Positions 34,465 to 45,376 are shown, counted from the stretch's first letter. The stretch is DNA of 64,000 bases from JAMQKA01 sp043951865 (GCF_043951865.1 NZ_JBINJF010000020.1:1-64000), one strand, 5' to 3'. Notes: generated from the letters alone by a model not told the origin. Numbers and translations: made by a program.

Positions 34465-34634
34465 AAATAGATGATTAAAATGTGGTGAGTTTCCCTATTT
34501 TATTTTGAACAAAACCGGAAGAATGATATTCATTTTCCTGCTGAGTTGACAACTTAATATGAATCAATCCCCAAAAACTGCTGTTATTATCTTAGAATGT
34601 GACTGTTTATCTTTCATAAAAATCACAGGTGATT

Positions 34635-36659
34635 ATGGGAAATAAGGAGATCGATACCGGGCAATCACTCTTTGAGGAGTTTCCGCCCGTCTCAAGGGAA
34701 GAGTGGGAAAAAGTAATTGAAGAAGATCTTAAAGGCGCCGACTACCGGCAGAAACTGAAATGGGAAACCGGTGAAGGTATCAACGCCCTGCCTTTTTACC
34801 GGCGCGAGGATATGGATGAACTCGAGCATACACGTCCCGTGCCCCCGCCCGACAAAGAGAAAAACGAGTGGCAGATCTGCCAGCCCATTTTTGGGCAGGA
34901 TGTCACCCGGGCCAATGAAACCGCCCGAAATGCCATCGAGCGCGGTGCTGAGGCGCTGCAATTCCAATTTCATGTCCAGCGCACCGAGGGCGGGCTGGGG
35001 GGCGACCTGCAGGGAACAGCCATCCAAAGCCAAAAAGATTTCCGGGAATTGTTGAACAAGGTTGCCTTGGAAGATGTGACCCTCCATTTTGATTCAGGCC
35101 TTGGCACGCCTGTGCTTATGGCGTTGCTCCACAATGAACTGAAGCAACGCAATGTACATCCGGATTCCGTACAGGCTACATTTTTGTACGATCCCTATTC
35201 CTACATCGCCATCCACGGTCAGCTGCCCAAGCCGGAAGGGCGATTGCTTGATGAAGCGGCCCAGATGGTCTCATTTTGTGATCAAAATCTGCCGGGCGTA
35301 CGCTGCCTTGGAATTGACGGGCGAACCTGGCACGAGGCCGGGGCGACCATCACGGAAGAGCTGGCACTGGCACTGGCAACCGGCAGCGAATACCTGGCCA
35401 AACTCTCTGAACAGGATTGCCCGGTGGATGCCATCGCTTCTCGTATTCACTTTAGGCTTCCCATCGGCAGCAACTATTTTTTGGAGATAGCCAAGTTCCG
35501 TGCCGCCCGAGTCCTTTGGGAAAAAGTAGTAGAAGCTTATAAACCTGACGAAGAAAAATCGTCACAGACATACATCCACGGGGAAACTTCTCGCTGGAAC
35601 AAACCGGTTTATGATCCCCATACGAATATGCTGCGAACCAGCACCGAGGGGATGTCGGCCGCCATCGCAGGGTGCGATTCGATCACGATAAACCCGTTCA
35701 ATCTTTCCTACCAGCAGCCGGATGAGTTTGGGCAGCGCATAGCCCGAAACTCCCAGATCATCTTCAAGGAGGAAGCCTATCTTGACCAGGTGTATGATCC
35801 CGGGGCGGGCTCCTACTATATTGAAATGCTGACCGACAAGATTGCAGCTGCAGCCTGGCAACAGTTCCAGGAGATCGAAAAGCAGGGCGGTATTTTCAAA
35901 GCTCTTAAACATGGTACTATTGCTACCGTGATCCGGGGTTCTGTGGAAAAACGAAACCGTGCCATTGCCGAACGGGGACGCATTTTTGTGGGCATCAACC
36001 AGTATCCCAACCCGGATGATAGAATGGCCGATAAGTTTGATTCCGAATACCGGGCCGTTTCCCTGAAGGAGTCGGATCGCGATGTGGAGATCGACCAGGG
36101 GCGTATTGTGAATTCGCTGGCGGACCAGTTTGAAGCCGGGGCCCAGCTGGGCGATGTGATTCCCGGGCTATTTGACCACGGCAAGCAGCTGTTCCGCAAC
36201 ATTCAGCCCTACCGGGGTACTGACGCCTTCGAGCAGCTGCGGCTGGCCACAGAGCGACATCCTGAAACCCCGACGGTGCTGATGCTGCCGCTCGGCGACC
36301 GCAAAATGCGCAAGGCCCGCTCCACATTCGCCGCCAACTTCTTCGGCTGCGCAGGCTACGATATTGAGGATCCGCTGGGTTACGAAAATATTGAGGAAGC
36401 TATAACAGCAGTTAAGGAGCAGCAGCCGGATATCGTGGTTCTGTGCAGCTCCGACCAGGAATACACCGAACTGGTTGAGCCAATGTGCAAACAGCTTCAA
36501 TCTCTTGACAAGCAACCGATAGCAGTACTGGCCGGCGATCCCGGGGAGCGGATTGAATCCTACATGGAAGCGGGTATCGAGGCTTTTATCCACCGAAAAT
36601 CAAACGTACTGGAAACACTCAAAGAGTTCCATCAGAAACTCGGAATCGAACTTAATTAA
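34635..36659 (+). CDS. mutA: methylmalonyl-CoA mutase small (non-catalytic) subunit
   Basis: A 674-residue subunit homologous to MutA of heterodimeric methylmalonyl-CoA mutases, which pairs with MutB to interconvert methylmalonyl-CoA and succinyl-CoA. The TIM-barrel part has FEEFPPVSREEWEKVIEEDLKG at the start (shown in part) and YDPGAGSYYIEMLTD. The C-terminal Rossmann domain lacks the DxHxxG cobalamin motif, as expected for the small subunit. I chose the ATG at 34635, preceded by AGGTG; a GTG at 34629 is possible. The large subunit gene follows after 79 bases that form an AT-rich inverted repeat. Confidence 0.94.
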   Translation: MGNKEIDTGQSLFEEFPPVSREEWEKVIEEDLKGADYRQKLKWETGEGINALPFYRREDMDELEHTRPVPPPDKEKNEWQICQPIFGQDVTRANETARNAIERGAEALQFQFHVQRTEGGLGGDLQGTAIQSQKDFRELLNKVALEDVTLHFDSGLGTPVLMALLHNELKQRNVHPDSVQATFLYDPYSYIAIHGQLPKPEGRLLDEAAQMVSFCDQNLPGVRCLGIDGRTWHEAGATITEELALALATGSEYLAKLSEQDCPVDAIASRIHFRLPIGSNYFLEIAKFRAARVLWEKVVEAYKPDEEKSSQTYIHGETSRWNKPVYDPHTNMLRTSTEGMSAAIAGCDSITINPFNLSYQQPDEFGQRIARNSQIIFKEEAYLDQVYDPGAGSYYIEMLTDKIAAAAWQQFQEIEKQGGIFKALKHGTIATVIRGSVEKRNRAIAERGRIFVGINQYPNPDDRMADKFDSEYRAVSLKESDRDVEIDQGRIVNSLADQFEAGAQLGDVIPGLFDHGKQLFRNIQPYRGTDAFEQLRLATERHPETPTVLMLPLGDRKMRKARSTFAANFFGCAGYDIEDPLGYENIEEAITAVKEQQPDIVVLCSSDQEYTELVEPMCKQLQSLDKQPIAVLAGDPGERIESYMEAGIEAFIHRKSNVLETLKEFHQKLGIELN

Positions 36660-36738
36660 AAATGAAGAATGAAGAATTAAAAATTGGAACTGAGCAATCC
36701 ACCAATTCTTCATTTTTAATTCCTAATTTTTAATTCCT
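36655..36738. repeat. AT-rich inverted repeat between mutA and mutB
   Basis: AATTAAAAATGAAGAATGAA followed by GAATTAAAAATTGG is matched, in reverse complement, by CCAATTCTTCATTTTTAATT followed by CCTAATTTTTAATTCC. The repeat fills the whole spacer, so it would form a long hairpin in the mutAB transcript. Simple AATTAAAAATG-type spacers occur widely in intergenic DNA. Confidence 0.6.
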
Positions 36739-38883
<2,145 letters not shown>

Positions 38884-38895
38884 GATTAGATATTG

Positions 38896-38951
38896 TGCTG
38901 TTGGGGTTGTACCACAGAGTTGCGCAGAGAAGGCACAAAGTTACACAGAGT
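38896..38951. repeat. short direct repeat (CACAGAGTT units)
   Basis: Two imperfect tandem units, CACAGAGTTGCGCAGAGAAG and CACAAAGTTACACAGAG, lie just before the convergent toxin gene end. This unit type is a common intergenic repeat in many bacteria; its role is unknown. Confidence 0.4.
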
Positions 38952-39251
38952 TTAATCTATAGGTAAGTTTTCTGGATTTTTACTTGTATTCCAGAATGTG
39001 ATTAGCTCAATTTGTGTTCCGGAAAGGCGGTAGTAAAGTACAAGATGTGAATTTATAACACACCGGCGAATTGCTTTCTTTTTTTGAATTTGAGGAAAAA
39101 GCTTAGGGTTATCAGCAATGGTCTCCAAAACATCTTCAATACGGTTTAGGAATTTATTTACAACGGTTCTGTTCCATTCCTGCTCAATGTAATCCAGTTG
39201 AATAGAGATGTCATCGACTGCACGCGGTGACCATCTGATCGAGTAACTCAT
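38952..39251 (-). CDS. ParE/RelE-family toxin
   Basis: A 99-residue protein with the RelE/ParE fold pattern: YSIRWSPRAVDDISIQLDYI at the N-terminus, FLNRIEDVLETIADNPKLFP in the middle, and CVINSHLVLYYRLSGTQIEL then FWNTSKNP at the C-terminus. The ParE branch poisons gyrase and the RelE branch cleaves mRNA on the ribosome; the N-P-x-x-F-P and Y-Y-R-L pattern favours ParE-like but does not prove it. Its ATG overlaps the stop of the upstream antitoxin gene by 4 bases. The pair sits between mutB and meaB. Confidence 0.85.
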   Translation of the reverse strand: MSYSIRWSPRAVDDISIQLDYIEQEWNRTVVNKFLNRIEDVLETIADNPKLFPQIQKKKAIRRCVINSHLVLYYRLSGTQIELITFWNTSKNPENLPID

Positions 39252-39487
39252 TCGGCTGAGTACTTCTTTCTCAACTCATTGATTACGGTATCATGCTCAA
39301 TTCCTTCACCTCGCTCAAGTTCTGCAAGTCCCTCTTGGATAGCCTCTTGCTCTTCCTTTGCAAGAGCATTCCAATTTTCCCGGTCGCTTCGTTTTATAAA
39401 TTCTATTTGCTCAAGAATAGCATCATCCTCAACCTCTGTTAGCCAGCGAATCAGCTCAAGTTTTTTGTTGTCTGTTTCCATTGCCAC
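39248..39487 (-). CDS. antitoxin of a ParDE/RelBE-type pair
   Basis: A 79-residue acidic protein overlapping the toxin gene by ATGA. It has KKLELIRWLTEVEDDAILEQ then IEFIKRSD, and ends in a charged helix with HDTVINELRKKYSAE. Such short proteins preceding a ParE-like toxin are typical small Bacteroidota antitoxins of the type with no clear N-terminal DNA-binding domain. METDNKK, two codons later, is an alternative start. It neutralises the toxin by wrapping around it; repression of the operon is possible but not shown. Confidence 0.8.
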   Translation of the reverse strand: MAMETDNKKLELIRWLTEVEDDAILEQIEFIKRSDRENWNALAKEEQEAIQEGLAELERGEGIEHDTVINELRKKYSAE

Positions 39488-39589
39488 AATTGTTTTGATA
39501 ACATTTATTTATGTATCATTGTTCTTCAATATGATAACATTTTGTCGATAGAACAACTTTGTAAGTTTCAAAGAAACCATAGGTCGCAA

Positions 39590-39790
39590 TTTCTTTTAGA
39601 GCAAATTATTTCCAACTGGGAATGTAGAACTCCTCGAGGGGAGATGATAGATTTTAGCTGTTCCTCAAATCTATCTGAGGAGTGTGAAAACTCCCACTTA
39701 ATAAAGGACACCTCCCGCTCAAATTCCGAAAACCCGCGGAATCTGTGCACCCTCCTCAAGGAGGGATTTTCAAGTTGCAAAAATATAGAA
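39590..39790. repeat. palindromic repeats upstream of the broken DUF559 gene
   Basis: The 304-bp gap 39488-39791 contains CTCCTCGAGGGGAG near 39632, TCCTCAAATCTATCTGAGGA near 39661, and CCCTCCTCAAGGAGGG near 39750. The last closely resembles CCCTCCTCGAGGAGGG at about 6445. These palindromes appear to be the same family that flanks the DUF559 genes near 15300-16300. Small frames across this stretch are not convincing genes. Confidence 0.5.
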
Positions 39791-39791
39791 T

Positions 39792-40162
39792 ATGGCTCGA
39801 AACGAAATTCTGCCATATAACCCTAAACTAAAGCCGCTGGCAAGAAAGTTAAGGAGGAATATGACTTTCTGTGAGGTATTGCTTTGGCAGAAAATCAGGA
39901 AACGAGCCTGGGTGTTCAATTACATCGACAAGTACCTATTCTTGACTATATTGTTGATTTTTATTGCCATGAATTAAAACTGGCGATCGAAGTGGATGGA
40001 GTAACGCACTTGCATCCCGAAGTCAGTGTTTCGGATCTGAATCGTCAAAAAGAAATAGAAAAGCTGGGAGTCCATTTTCTTAGATTTGAAGACATGGAAA
40101 TCAAAGAAAATATGGATGAAGTTATGGATTCATTGGAATACTGGATCAATAAGAATACCTAA
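39792..40162 (+). pseudogene. DUF559 endonuclease-domain gene broken by a frameshift
   Basis: The first frame encodes MARNEILPYNPKLKPLARKL then RRNMTFCEVLLWQKIRKRA, the normal DUF559 start. The next frame continues with LGVQLHRQVPILDYIVDFYC, HELKLAIEVDGVTHL, and ends with a KLGVHFLRFEDMEI stretch. The join is at about 39907-39909. Adding one base there restores a complete protein of about 123 residues. It is thus a single-base deletion in an otherwise intact gene (or a programmed or sequencing shift). It lies next to palindromic repeats like those around the DUF559 gene at 15404 and is inserted between mutB and meaB. Confidence 0.85.
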
Positions 40163-40230
40163 CCAAACATATTCTTCGAGTCCTTTCCGGTTAAATATTA
40201 TGCTGAACTAAAACCCAAGCAAACACCCTA

Positions 40231-41316
40231 TTGTCTGACTCAAAAAATAAAACCGAATCAGCATCCCGAGAACAAGATGGTCTCTCCGACTCCATCAATC
40301 CCAGGGGACTGGAACGCCTGAAAAATCGTAAAAAAAAGCTGACAGTTGATGATTACGTGGAAGGCATTCGGGAAGGCAACCGTACTATCCTCAGCCGGGC
40401 CATTACACTGATTGAGAGCTCCCGATCGAAACACCGCGAGCAGGCCGAAGAGATCATTGAAGAGTGTCTGCCACATACCGGTAATTCCATCAGAGTAGGT
40501 ATCACAGGCGTACCGGGCGTGGGGAAAAGCACTTTTATTGAAATGTTGGGCAATCATATTATTGATAAGAAGCAGCGAAAGCTGGCCGTGCTGGCGATCG
40601 ATCCCAGCAGCACCAAGACCAAGGGCAGCATCCTGGGTGATAAAACCAGGATGGAAACGCTGGCCAATAATGAACATGCTTACATTCGTCCATCCCCGAC
40701 CGCCGGATCGCTGGGCGGAGTGGCGCGCAAAACGCGTGAAACGATCTACCTCTGTGAGGCCGCCGGCTACGATACCATCTTTATCGAAACAGTAGGGGTG
40801 GGACAGTCCGAAACGGCCGTGCATTCCATGGTCGATTTTTTCCTGCTGCTGATGCTGGCCGGCGCCGGCGATGAACTGCAGGGCATCAAGCGCGGCATCA
40901 TGGAGATGGCTGATGCCATTGCCATTAACAAGATTGACAGCAGTGATCCAATCCAGGTAAAACAGGCGGTGCGCGAATACAAGAATGCACTGCACCTGTA
41001 TCCCGAGCCGGAATCAGGCTGGGGGCCCCAGGTCACGACCTGCTCTGCGACCACCGGCAAAGGGATTGAGGAAATTTGGGAAATGATTGAGGAGTATATA
41101 TCCCAAACCAAAGAAAACGGGTTTTTCCGGGACAAGCGGAACCGGCAGTCGCGCAACTGGATGTACGAGACGATCCAAAACCGGCTCTCAGATGAATTTT
41201 ATAGTGATTCCAGGGTAAAACAAATGCTCGAACGGGTTGAACAGAACGTGTTGAATGGAGAAATAAGCCCATTCAAAGCAGCGAACATCCTCCTGGATCA
41301 ATTCCGGCAAGTCTGA
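40231..41316 (+). CDS. meaB: methylmalonyl-CoA mutase-associated GTPase MeaB (ArgK family)
   Basis: A 361-residue G3E GTPase that guards and reloads adenosylcobalamin in methylmalonyl-CoA mutase. The P-loop is GITGVPGVGKST (about 90-101), then LAVLAIDPSSTKTKGSILGDKT (in part), FIETVGVGQSE, LAGAGDELQGIKRGIMEMAD, and the base-recognition NKID. The C-terminal dimerisation arm is present. The only start that keeps the full domain is the TTG at 40231; there is no ATG close by. Mut genes end 1.3 kb upstream, separated by the toxin-antitoxin pair and the broken DUF559 gene, so an ancestral mutA-mutB-meaB run was probably interrupted. Confidence 0.94.
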   Translation: MSDSKNKTESASREQDGLSDSINPRGLERLKNRKKKLTVDDYVEGIREGNRTILSRAITLIESSRSKHREQAEEIIEECLPHTGNSIRVGITGVPGVGKSTFIEMLGNHIIDKKQRKLAVLAIDPSSTKTKGSILGDKTRMETLANNEHAYIRPSPTAGSLGGVARKTRETIYLCEAAGYDTIFIETVGVGQSETAVHSMVDFFLLLMLAGAGDELQGIKRGIMEMADAIAINKIDSSDPIQVKQAVREYKNALHLYPEPESGWGPQVTTCSATTGKGIEEIWEMIEEYISQTKENGFFRDKRNRQSRNWMYETIQNRLSDEFYSDSRVKQMLERVEQNVLNGEISPFKAANILLDQFRQV

Positions 41317-41374
41317 ACATACGCAAATTGTTCAAAAAAATTGGACAGACCGTTTTTTAGACTTGAATATCATG

Positions 41375-42265
41375 CTACCGGGTGAAAAAACGCACACCAC
41401 CGTTATCGGTTTCTATCCGGACCCGGGCACTGCCACCAGGCAATCGATAACGTGTAAAATTTTCATTCCTTTCAACTTGTTCAAAGTCGGGACCGGCCGA
41501 GATCCTGATATCATCGTGTTCCACGCGAAATTCGCCGCCTCCATCCAGGATTGTCAGGTCGATATCGCCATCATCGGAACCGACATTATAATTTCCACCC
41601 TCGGCCAGCGAAGTTGATAAATTGATATCTCCGTCGGCACTCGTTATGTCAACTTCATCGAACCGGCCGTTGCGAACATCCGCCTCCCCATCATCAACAT
41701 TCAGCACCAGTCGCCCGGAACCGCTGTCCATCACGAGTTCTCCATCGTCATAATCAAAGTGAAACTCACCACCCCGGCAGTTGCGCAAGTACATTTCGCC
41801 GTCATCTGAATCGATACGAATACTTCCATCCATATCAGTAATTTCGTAGGTATCGTCATCCCCATAGAGATCCAGGTTTGCATCCCGGGGCGCAAGTATT
41901 GTTATCGTGTATTTTTTAGTGACAGAGCCCAGGTTCAGGTTCAATCCCTGCTCATCCGCTGTTTCTCTAATGATAAGATCCCCATTTCGCTCTGCAACCT
42001 CCATGTCAAATTTATCCTGCTTACCGATGCTGAGTCCATCCACTTCCAGGCGATAGGTGACGATCAAGCGCACCTGGTTGCGGTCGGAACCGCGAATGTC
42101 AACGAGCCCCGCATCGTTACTGTGCAATTCAATCGTCCCGTTCTCCGATATCTCATACGTTTCGTCCAGGTTATACGTGTCGGTCTTTTGAGCCGCCGTC
42201 GTACCTGCCAAACTGAAAAACAGAATCCCAAGTAGTATTGAACTGTAGTTCCTGAGCATTTTCAT
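41375..42265 (-). CDS. exported DUF4097-like beta-strand repeat protein
   Basis: The roughly 296-residue protein starts best at the ATG at 42265, giving a signal peptide MKMLRNYSSILLGILFFSLA cut near TAAQ. The mature part consists of repeated short beta strands with alternating D-D-G and S-D-D-G turns (for example YGDDDTYEITDMDGSIRIDS, then ADVRNGRFDEVDITSADGDI, then SDDGDIDLTILDGGGE), as in the DUF4097/adhesin-type beta-helix family. It is very acidic, which fits life in salt. It probably sits in the periplasm or outer surface; no function is known. Monocistronic, convergent with meaB. Confidence 0.85.
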   Translation of the reverse strand: MKMLRNYSSILLGILFFSLAGTTAAQKTDTYNLDETYEISENGTIELHSNDAGLVDIRGSDRNQVRLIVTYRLEVDGLSIGKQDKFDMEVAERNGDLIIRETADEQGLNLNLGSVTKKYTITILAPRDANLDLYGDDDTYEITDMDGSIRIDSDDGEMYLRNCRGGEFHFDYDDGELVMDSGSGRLVLNVDDGEADVRNGRFDEVDITSADGDINLSTSLAEGGNYNVGSDDGDIDLTILDGGGEFRVEHDDIRISAGPDFEQVERNENFTRYRLPGGSARVRIETDNGGVRFFTR

Positions 42266-42417
42266 ATGTAGCACTATTTGATTTGCATTCTGATTCTTAA
42301 ACAACATTTATGCGACAGCAGGCAGCAAATGTTTATCCTGTTCTTTTCCAAACCGGATTTTTATGAAAAGAAAAATGGAATCCCCGATTTCAAGGTTCTC
42401 TTGCGAAAGAACGTGGA

Positions 42418-43236
42418 TTAATTCAGGTTGAGCTCAGACTTTGTGGAAGAGAAACTCATTTCGCTTTCATCCATCTTTTGCTCCCCGAGCGTCTGCTGCA
42501 TTTCCGCCCGGAGCTTCTGTATCGTGAGTCCACTGGTCAGCGATCCGTTTCGGGCCACGGATATTCTTCCGGTTTCTTCCGATACCACCACCACAAACAC
42601 GTTGTTTGTTTCGGTGATCCCCACAGCGGCCCGGTGACGGGTGCCAAAGACCGAGGATAAGTTGGGATTTTGGGAGATCGGCAGGTAACAGCTGGCGGCG
42701 ACGATCCGGTTGTTGCGGATAACGATGGCGCCGTCGTGCAGGGGACTGGTTTTGTTAAAGATCGACTCCAGCAACTCGCTGTTTACGCGGGCATCCAGCT
42801 TTACTCCCACGTCGACCAGGTCTTGCAGGGTGGAGGTACGGGCAAAAACAATGAGCGCTCCCGTTTTGGTATGCGACATATTTCGCACCGCTTCAATCAC
42901 CTCGTCAATCACGGTATCTGAGTTGGAGCGGATAAAGAAACGATCGAGGTTGGTATTCTGCCCCAGGCTGTAGAGCAGCTTGCGGATCTCCGGCTGGAAG
43001 ATGATAAACACCGCCAGGACCCCCACATCCAGTATACTGCGAAGGATAAAGTTGATCGTGGTCAGGCCGAGGGCACTGACAAGCGCATTAATCAGGATAA
43101 TAAAGACGAGTCCCACCGCCGCCTGGATTGCAAACGATCCCCGTATCCACCGGTAGAGGTAGAACAGGATAAAAGCGATAATGAGTACCTCGAACAGGTC
43201 TTTAAAGCCAAATTCGAGAAATCCTACGGGAATCAC
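42418..43236 (-). CDS. cdaA: diadenylate cyclase CdaA
   Basis: A 272-residue membrane enzyme that makes c-di-AMP from two ATP. Three N-terminal membrane helices (about residues 13-30, 37-56 and 61-82) are followed by the DAC domain with DGAIVI (168-173) and GTRHRAAVGI (RHR at 200-202), both required for catalysis. FIIFQPEIRK precedes the domain. C-di-AMP controls potassium and osmolyte uptake and wall homeostasis. The gene lies 87 bases downstream of folP on the same strand, the common arrangement in Bacteroidota, so they are probably co-transcribed. Confidence 0.96.
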   Translation of the reverse strand: MIPVGFLEFGFKDLFEVLIIAFILFYLYRWIRGSFAIQAAVGLVFIILINALVSALGLTTINFILRSILDVGVLAVFIIFQPEIRKLLYSLGQNTNLDRFFIRSNSDTVIDEVIEAVRNMSHTKTGALIVFARTSTLQDLVDVGVKLDARVNSELLESIFNKTSPLHDGAIVIRNNRIVAASCYLPISQNPNLSSVFGTRHRAAVGITETNNVFVVVVSEETGRISVARNGSLTSGLTIQKLRAEMQQTLGEQKMDESEMSFSSTKSELNLN

Positions 43237-43323
43237 GTTGTAATCGGTTAAAGGTTATCAGATAATTCCATTATGTAAGAAGTACGGCCGCGACCGGTTA
43301 AGCAGGAAACAGCTCAGCATAGA

Positions 43324-44235
43324 CTACGTCTTCGCCAGTGCATTATACACCATTACGGAATCTGTTGCTTGTCGGACGTCATGCACGCGTATGATTTTGG
43401 CGCCCTTCATCATGGCGTGGTAATGCACCGCCACGGTGCCGGCCAGCCGCCCGTCGACCTCGCGCCCGTCGAGTATTTCTCCCAGCATCGACTTTCGGGA
43501 GGCTCCCACCAGCAGGGGGTAGCCCAGATCGCCGAATGCATCCAGATTTGACAGGAGGGTCAAATTGTGTTCCAGGGACTTGCCAAATCCTATGCCCGGA
43601 TCCAGTATTATATTCTGAACTCCCTTTCCTTTTGCCAGGGCCGCCTGCCGTTCAAAAAAGGTATGCACCTCGTCAACGACATCATTGTACCGGGGATTGT
43701 CCTGCATCGTTTTCGGGTTTCCTTTCGAGTGCATCAGGATGTATCCAGCGCCCCGTTCAGCGCAAAGGTCGGCCAGCCGGGGCTCCCGTTGCAGGCCACT
43801 GATATCATTTACGATATGGACTCCACAGTCAAGCGCCTTCTGAGCCACCCTGTACTTTGTAGTGTCAATGGAAAAAATAGTTTCCGGGAATTCGGGAATT
43901 GCTCGTTCCAGCACGGGAATTACCCGGCGCAGCTCCTCGTCTTCGGTTACCGGATCAGAGCCGGGGCGGGTCGACTCTCCCCCGACATCAATAATGTCGG
44001 CTCCCTGGCCCACCATCAACCCGACATGGCCCATGGCGCTGTCCAGTTCATTGTATTCTCCCCCGTCGGAAAAAGAATCGGGCGTAATATTCAATATGCC
44101 CATAACTGCGGGTGAGGTAAGATCCAGCTTTCTGTCTCTGCATTGTAACTGATTCAACTCAGACTGTATCGAATATTCCAATGTTAATGCCGATATATAA
44201 TTAGATTGAGGGATATGACCTAAACTAAAGTACAA
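43324..44235 (-). CDS. folP: dihydropteroate synthase FolP
   Basis: A 303-residue TIM-barrel enzyme joining p-aminobenzoate to the pterin in folate synthesis; the target of sulfonamides. It shows VMGILNITPDSFSDGGEY, DIIDVGGESTRPGSDPV, SIDTTKYRVAQKALDCG, HIVNDISGLQ, IILDPGIGFGKSLEHN and LVGASRKSMLGE. The first 40 residues before LTSPAVMGI are longer than in most members; the true start may lie further in, but no clearly better ATG is seen. It heads the folP-cdaA pair. Confidence 0.96.
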   Translation of the reverse strand: MYFSLGHIPQSNYISALTLEYSIQSELNQLQCRDRKLDLTSPAVMGILNITPDSFSDGGEYNELDSAMGHVGLMVGQGADIIDVGGESTRPGSDPVTEDEELRRVIPVLERAIPEFPETIFSIDTTKYRVAQKALDCGVHIVNDISGLQREPRLADLCAERGAGYILMHSKGNPKTMQDNPRYNDVVDEVHTFFERQAALAKGKGVQNIILDPGIGFGKSLEHNLTLLSNLDAFGDLGYPLLVGASRKSMLGEILDGREVDGRLAGTVAVHYHAMMKGAKIIRVHDVRQATDSVMVYNALAKT

Positions 44236-44851
44236 TATTATAACGTAATAACGTAGTCGCCCATTTCTTTGTCAGGCTGCTAATTTCACGCGCCTTTTTT
44301 GTATATACTACACTCTATTTCAACATTATACAGCAGGAAGGCTTTACCAAAACATAACCGGGTGTCCATTTTTTGAAATGGTCAAAAGAAGAACAGCGAA
44401 CGGTGCTTAGGAAGTCTCAACGGAAAAGTAGCCTATTTTGGCTTGATCCAAAAGAAACATAAAAGATCTAGGCGGGAATGGACACCCGCCCCGTTCAAGG
44501 CCGGGAAGGCTGATAACCTTAGTTTTACATACGAACGGGCTATTCCGTGAGACTGACTAAAAAGTCTCAACAAGAAGCTGCATACGTGAATAATGTAAGC
44601 GTTAGAAGAAACAGAAGGTCAATCTTCCTGTCCTCCTTCTACAGGGAGAATCTCGATGAGGTAAGAATCAGCTCCTAATGGATGGGATGAGCATCCATAA
44701 AGTTCCGGTTGGAGAAGAGGAATTCAGGAAGATCGAAGCCCGGCGCTCTCCATCCCGGCATCCCTTTCGAAATTCCTAATCCTTAATCCCTAATTCCCCC
44801 TCGCGATTCGTAAGCAGATGGGTTGTTAAGATCTACTAAAGACGGCAAAAA
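44236..44851. other. 616-bp gene-poor region with a possible structured RNA
   Basis: No credible gene. At 44368-44488 the arms CGGGTGTCCATTT and GAATGGACACCCG form a 13-bp stem enclosing about 95 bases that include further short helices (for example GAAGTCTCAAC). Downstream at about 44549-44575 GAGACT and AGTCTC pair, and GGATGGGATGAGCATCC near 44680 forms another small hairpin. The run of nested helices with few long frames suggests a structured RNA or relic of one, such as an intron piece. I do not recognise the family and see no group II domain V. The right end (TTCCTAATCCTTAATCCCTA) is simple sequence. Confidence 0.35.
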
Positions 44852-45103
44852 TCATTTTTCACGGTAAAAATAGATCTTTTTGTTTTTCGAATCTTTGCCA
44901 CTTTTGATTTTAACACCTTTCTCCTGGTTGTACTGGTATACCGCCGTACGCATAGAGTTGACATTCTTGTCATCCTCATAATCCACTTCGATGGCATCTC
45001 CCCCCACCTCCAGCTGGTCAAGTGCTTCCAACAGGGGCTTAAATTTAGAGGATCTTTTTTTAGATGTTTTAATCTTTTCTCTTTCTACAAATTTAATATC
45101 CAT
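44852..45103 (-). CDS. small basic protein of unknown function
   Basis: An 83-residue Lys-rich soluble protein: it begins MDIKFVEREKIKTSKKRSSK, continues with LLEALDQLEVGGDAIEVDY and SMRTAVYQYNQEKGVKI, and ends KKIYFYREK. The alternation of a helix, a G-G-x-A turn and two short strands suggests a compact fold, perhaps a nucleic-acid binder. I do not recognise the family. An overlapping frame at 44836-45021 is less protein-like. The next gene to the right, on the same strand, is also a short AT-rich one. Confidence 0.6.
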   Translation of the reverse strand: MDIKFVEREKIKTSKKRSSKFKPLLEALDQLEVGGDAIEVDYEDDKNVNSMRTAVYQYNQEKGVKIKSGKDSKNKKIYFYREK

Positions 45104-45376
45104 GTCAAGTATATATATTATTCCCTTTTACAAATGGTAGCTTCTGTAGTCGTCAATACAACTTATAAAAAGTAATATAAGTTTCTGTATATAAAATATA
45201 CTGTTATAAAACTGAACAATGCATTCTTTCAAAGAAAATTAATCTTTTAAAAAAATTACATAAAAAAATTGCAGGATGTGTACATCCTGCAACCAATGGT
45301 AATAACGTATGTTGTGCTCCAGGGCAATTGCTACCTATGGCACTACGTTAAATTTAATTGCATAAACCAATTTTTA
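45104..45376. other. 273-bp AT-rich gap with no identified content
   Basis: Very AT-rich sequence upstream of the 83-residue gene. A TTGCAGGATGTG-TACATCCTGCAA hairpin near 45270-45293 (12-bp stem) is present, which could end the transcript of the neighbouring small gene. Nothing else is recognised. Confidence 0.45.

Noticed and set aside
44360..44770. Group II intron
   Set aside because: No domain V hairpin and no reverse transcriptase frame are visible; only generic stem structure supports it.
44836..45021. A 61-codon frame overlapping the small basic protein gene
   Set aside because: The alternative frame at 44852-45103 is longer and has a more protein-like composition.
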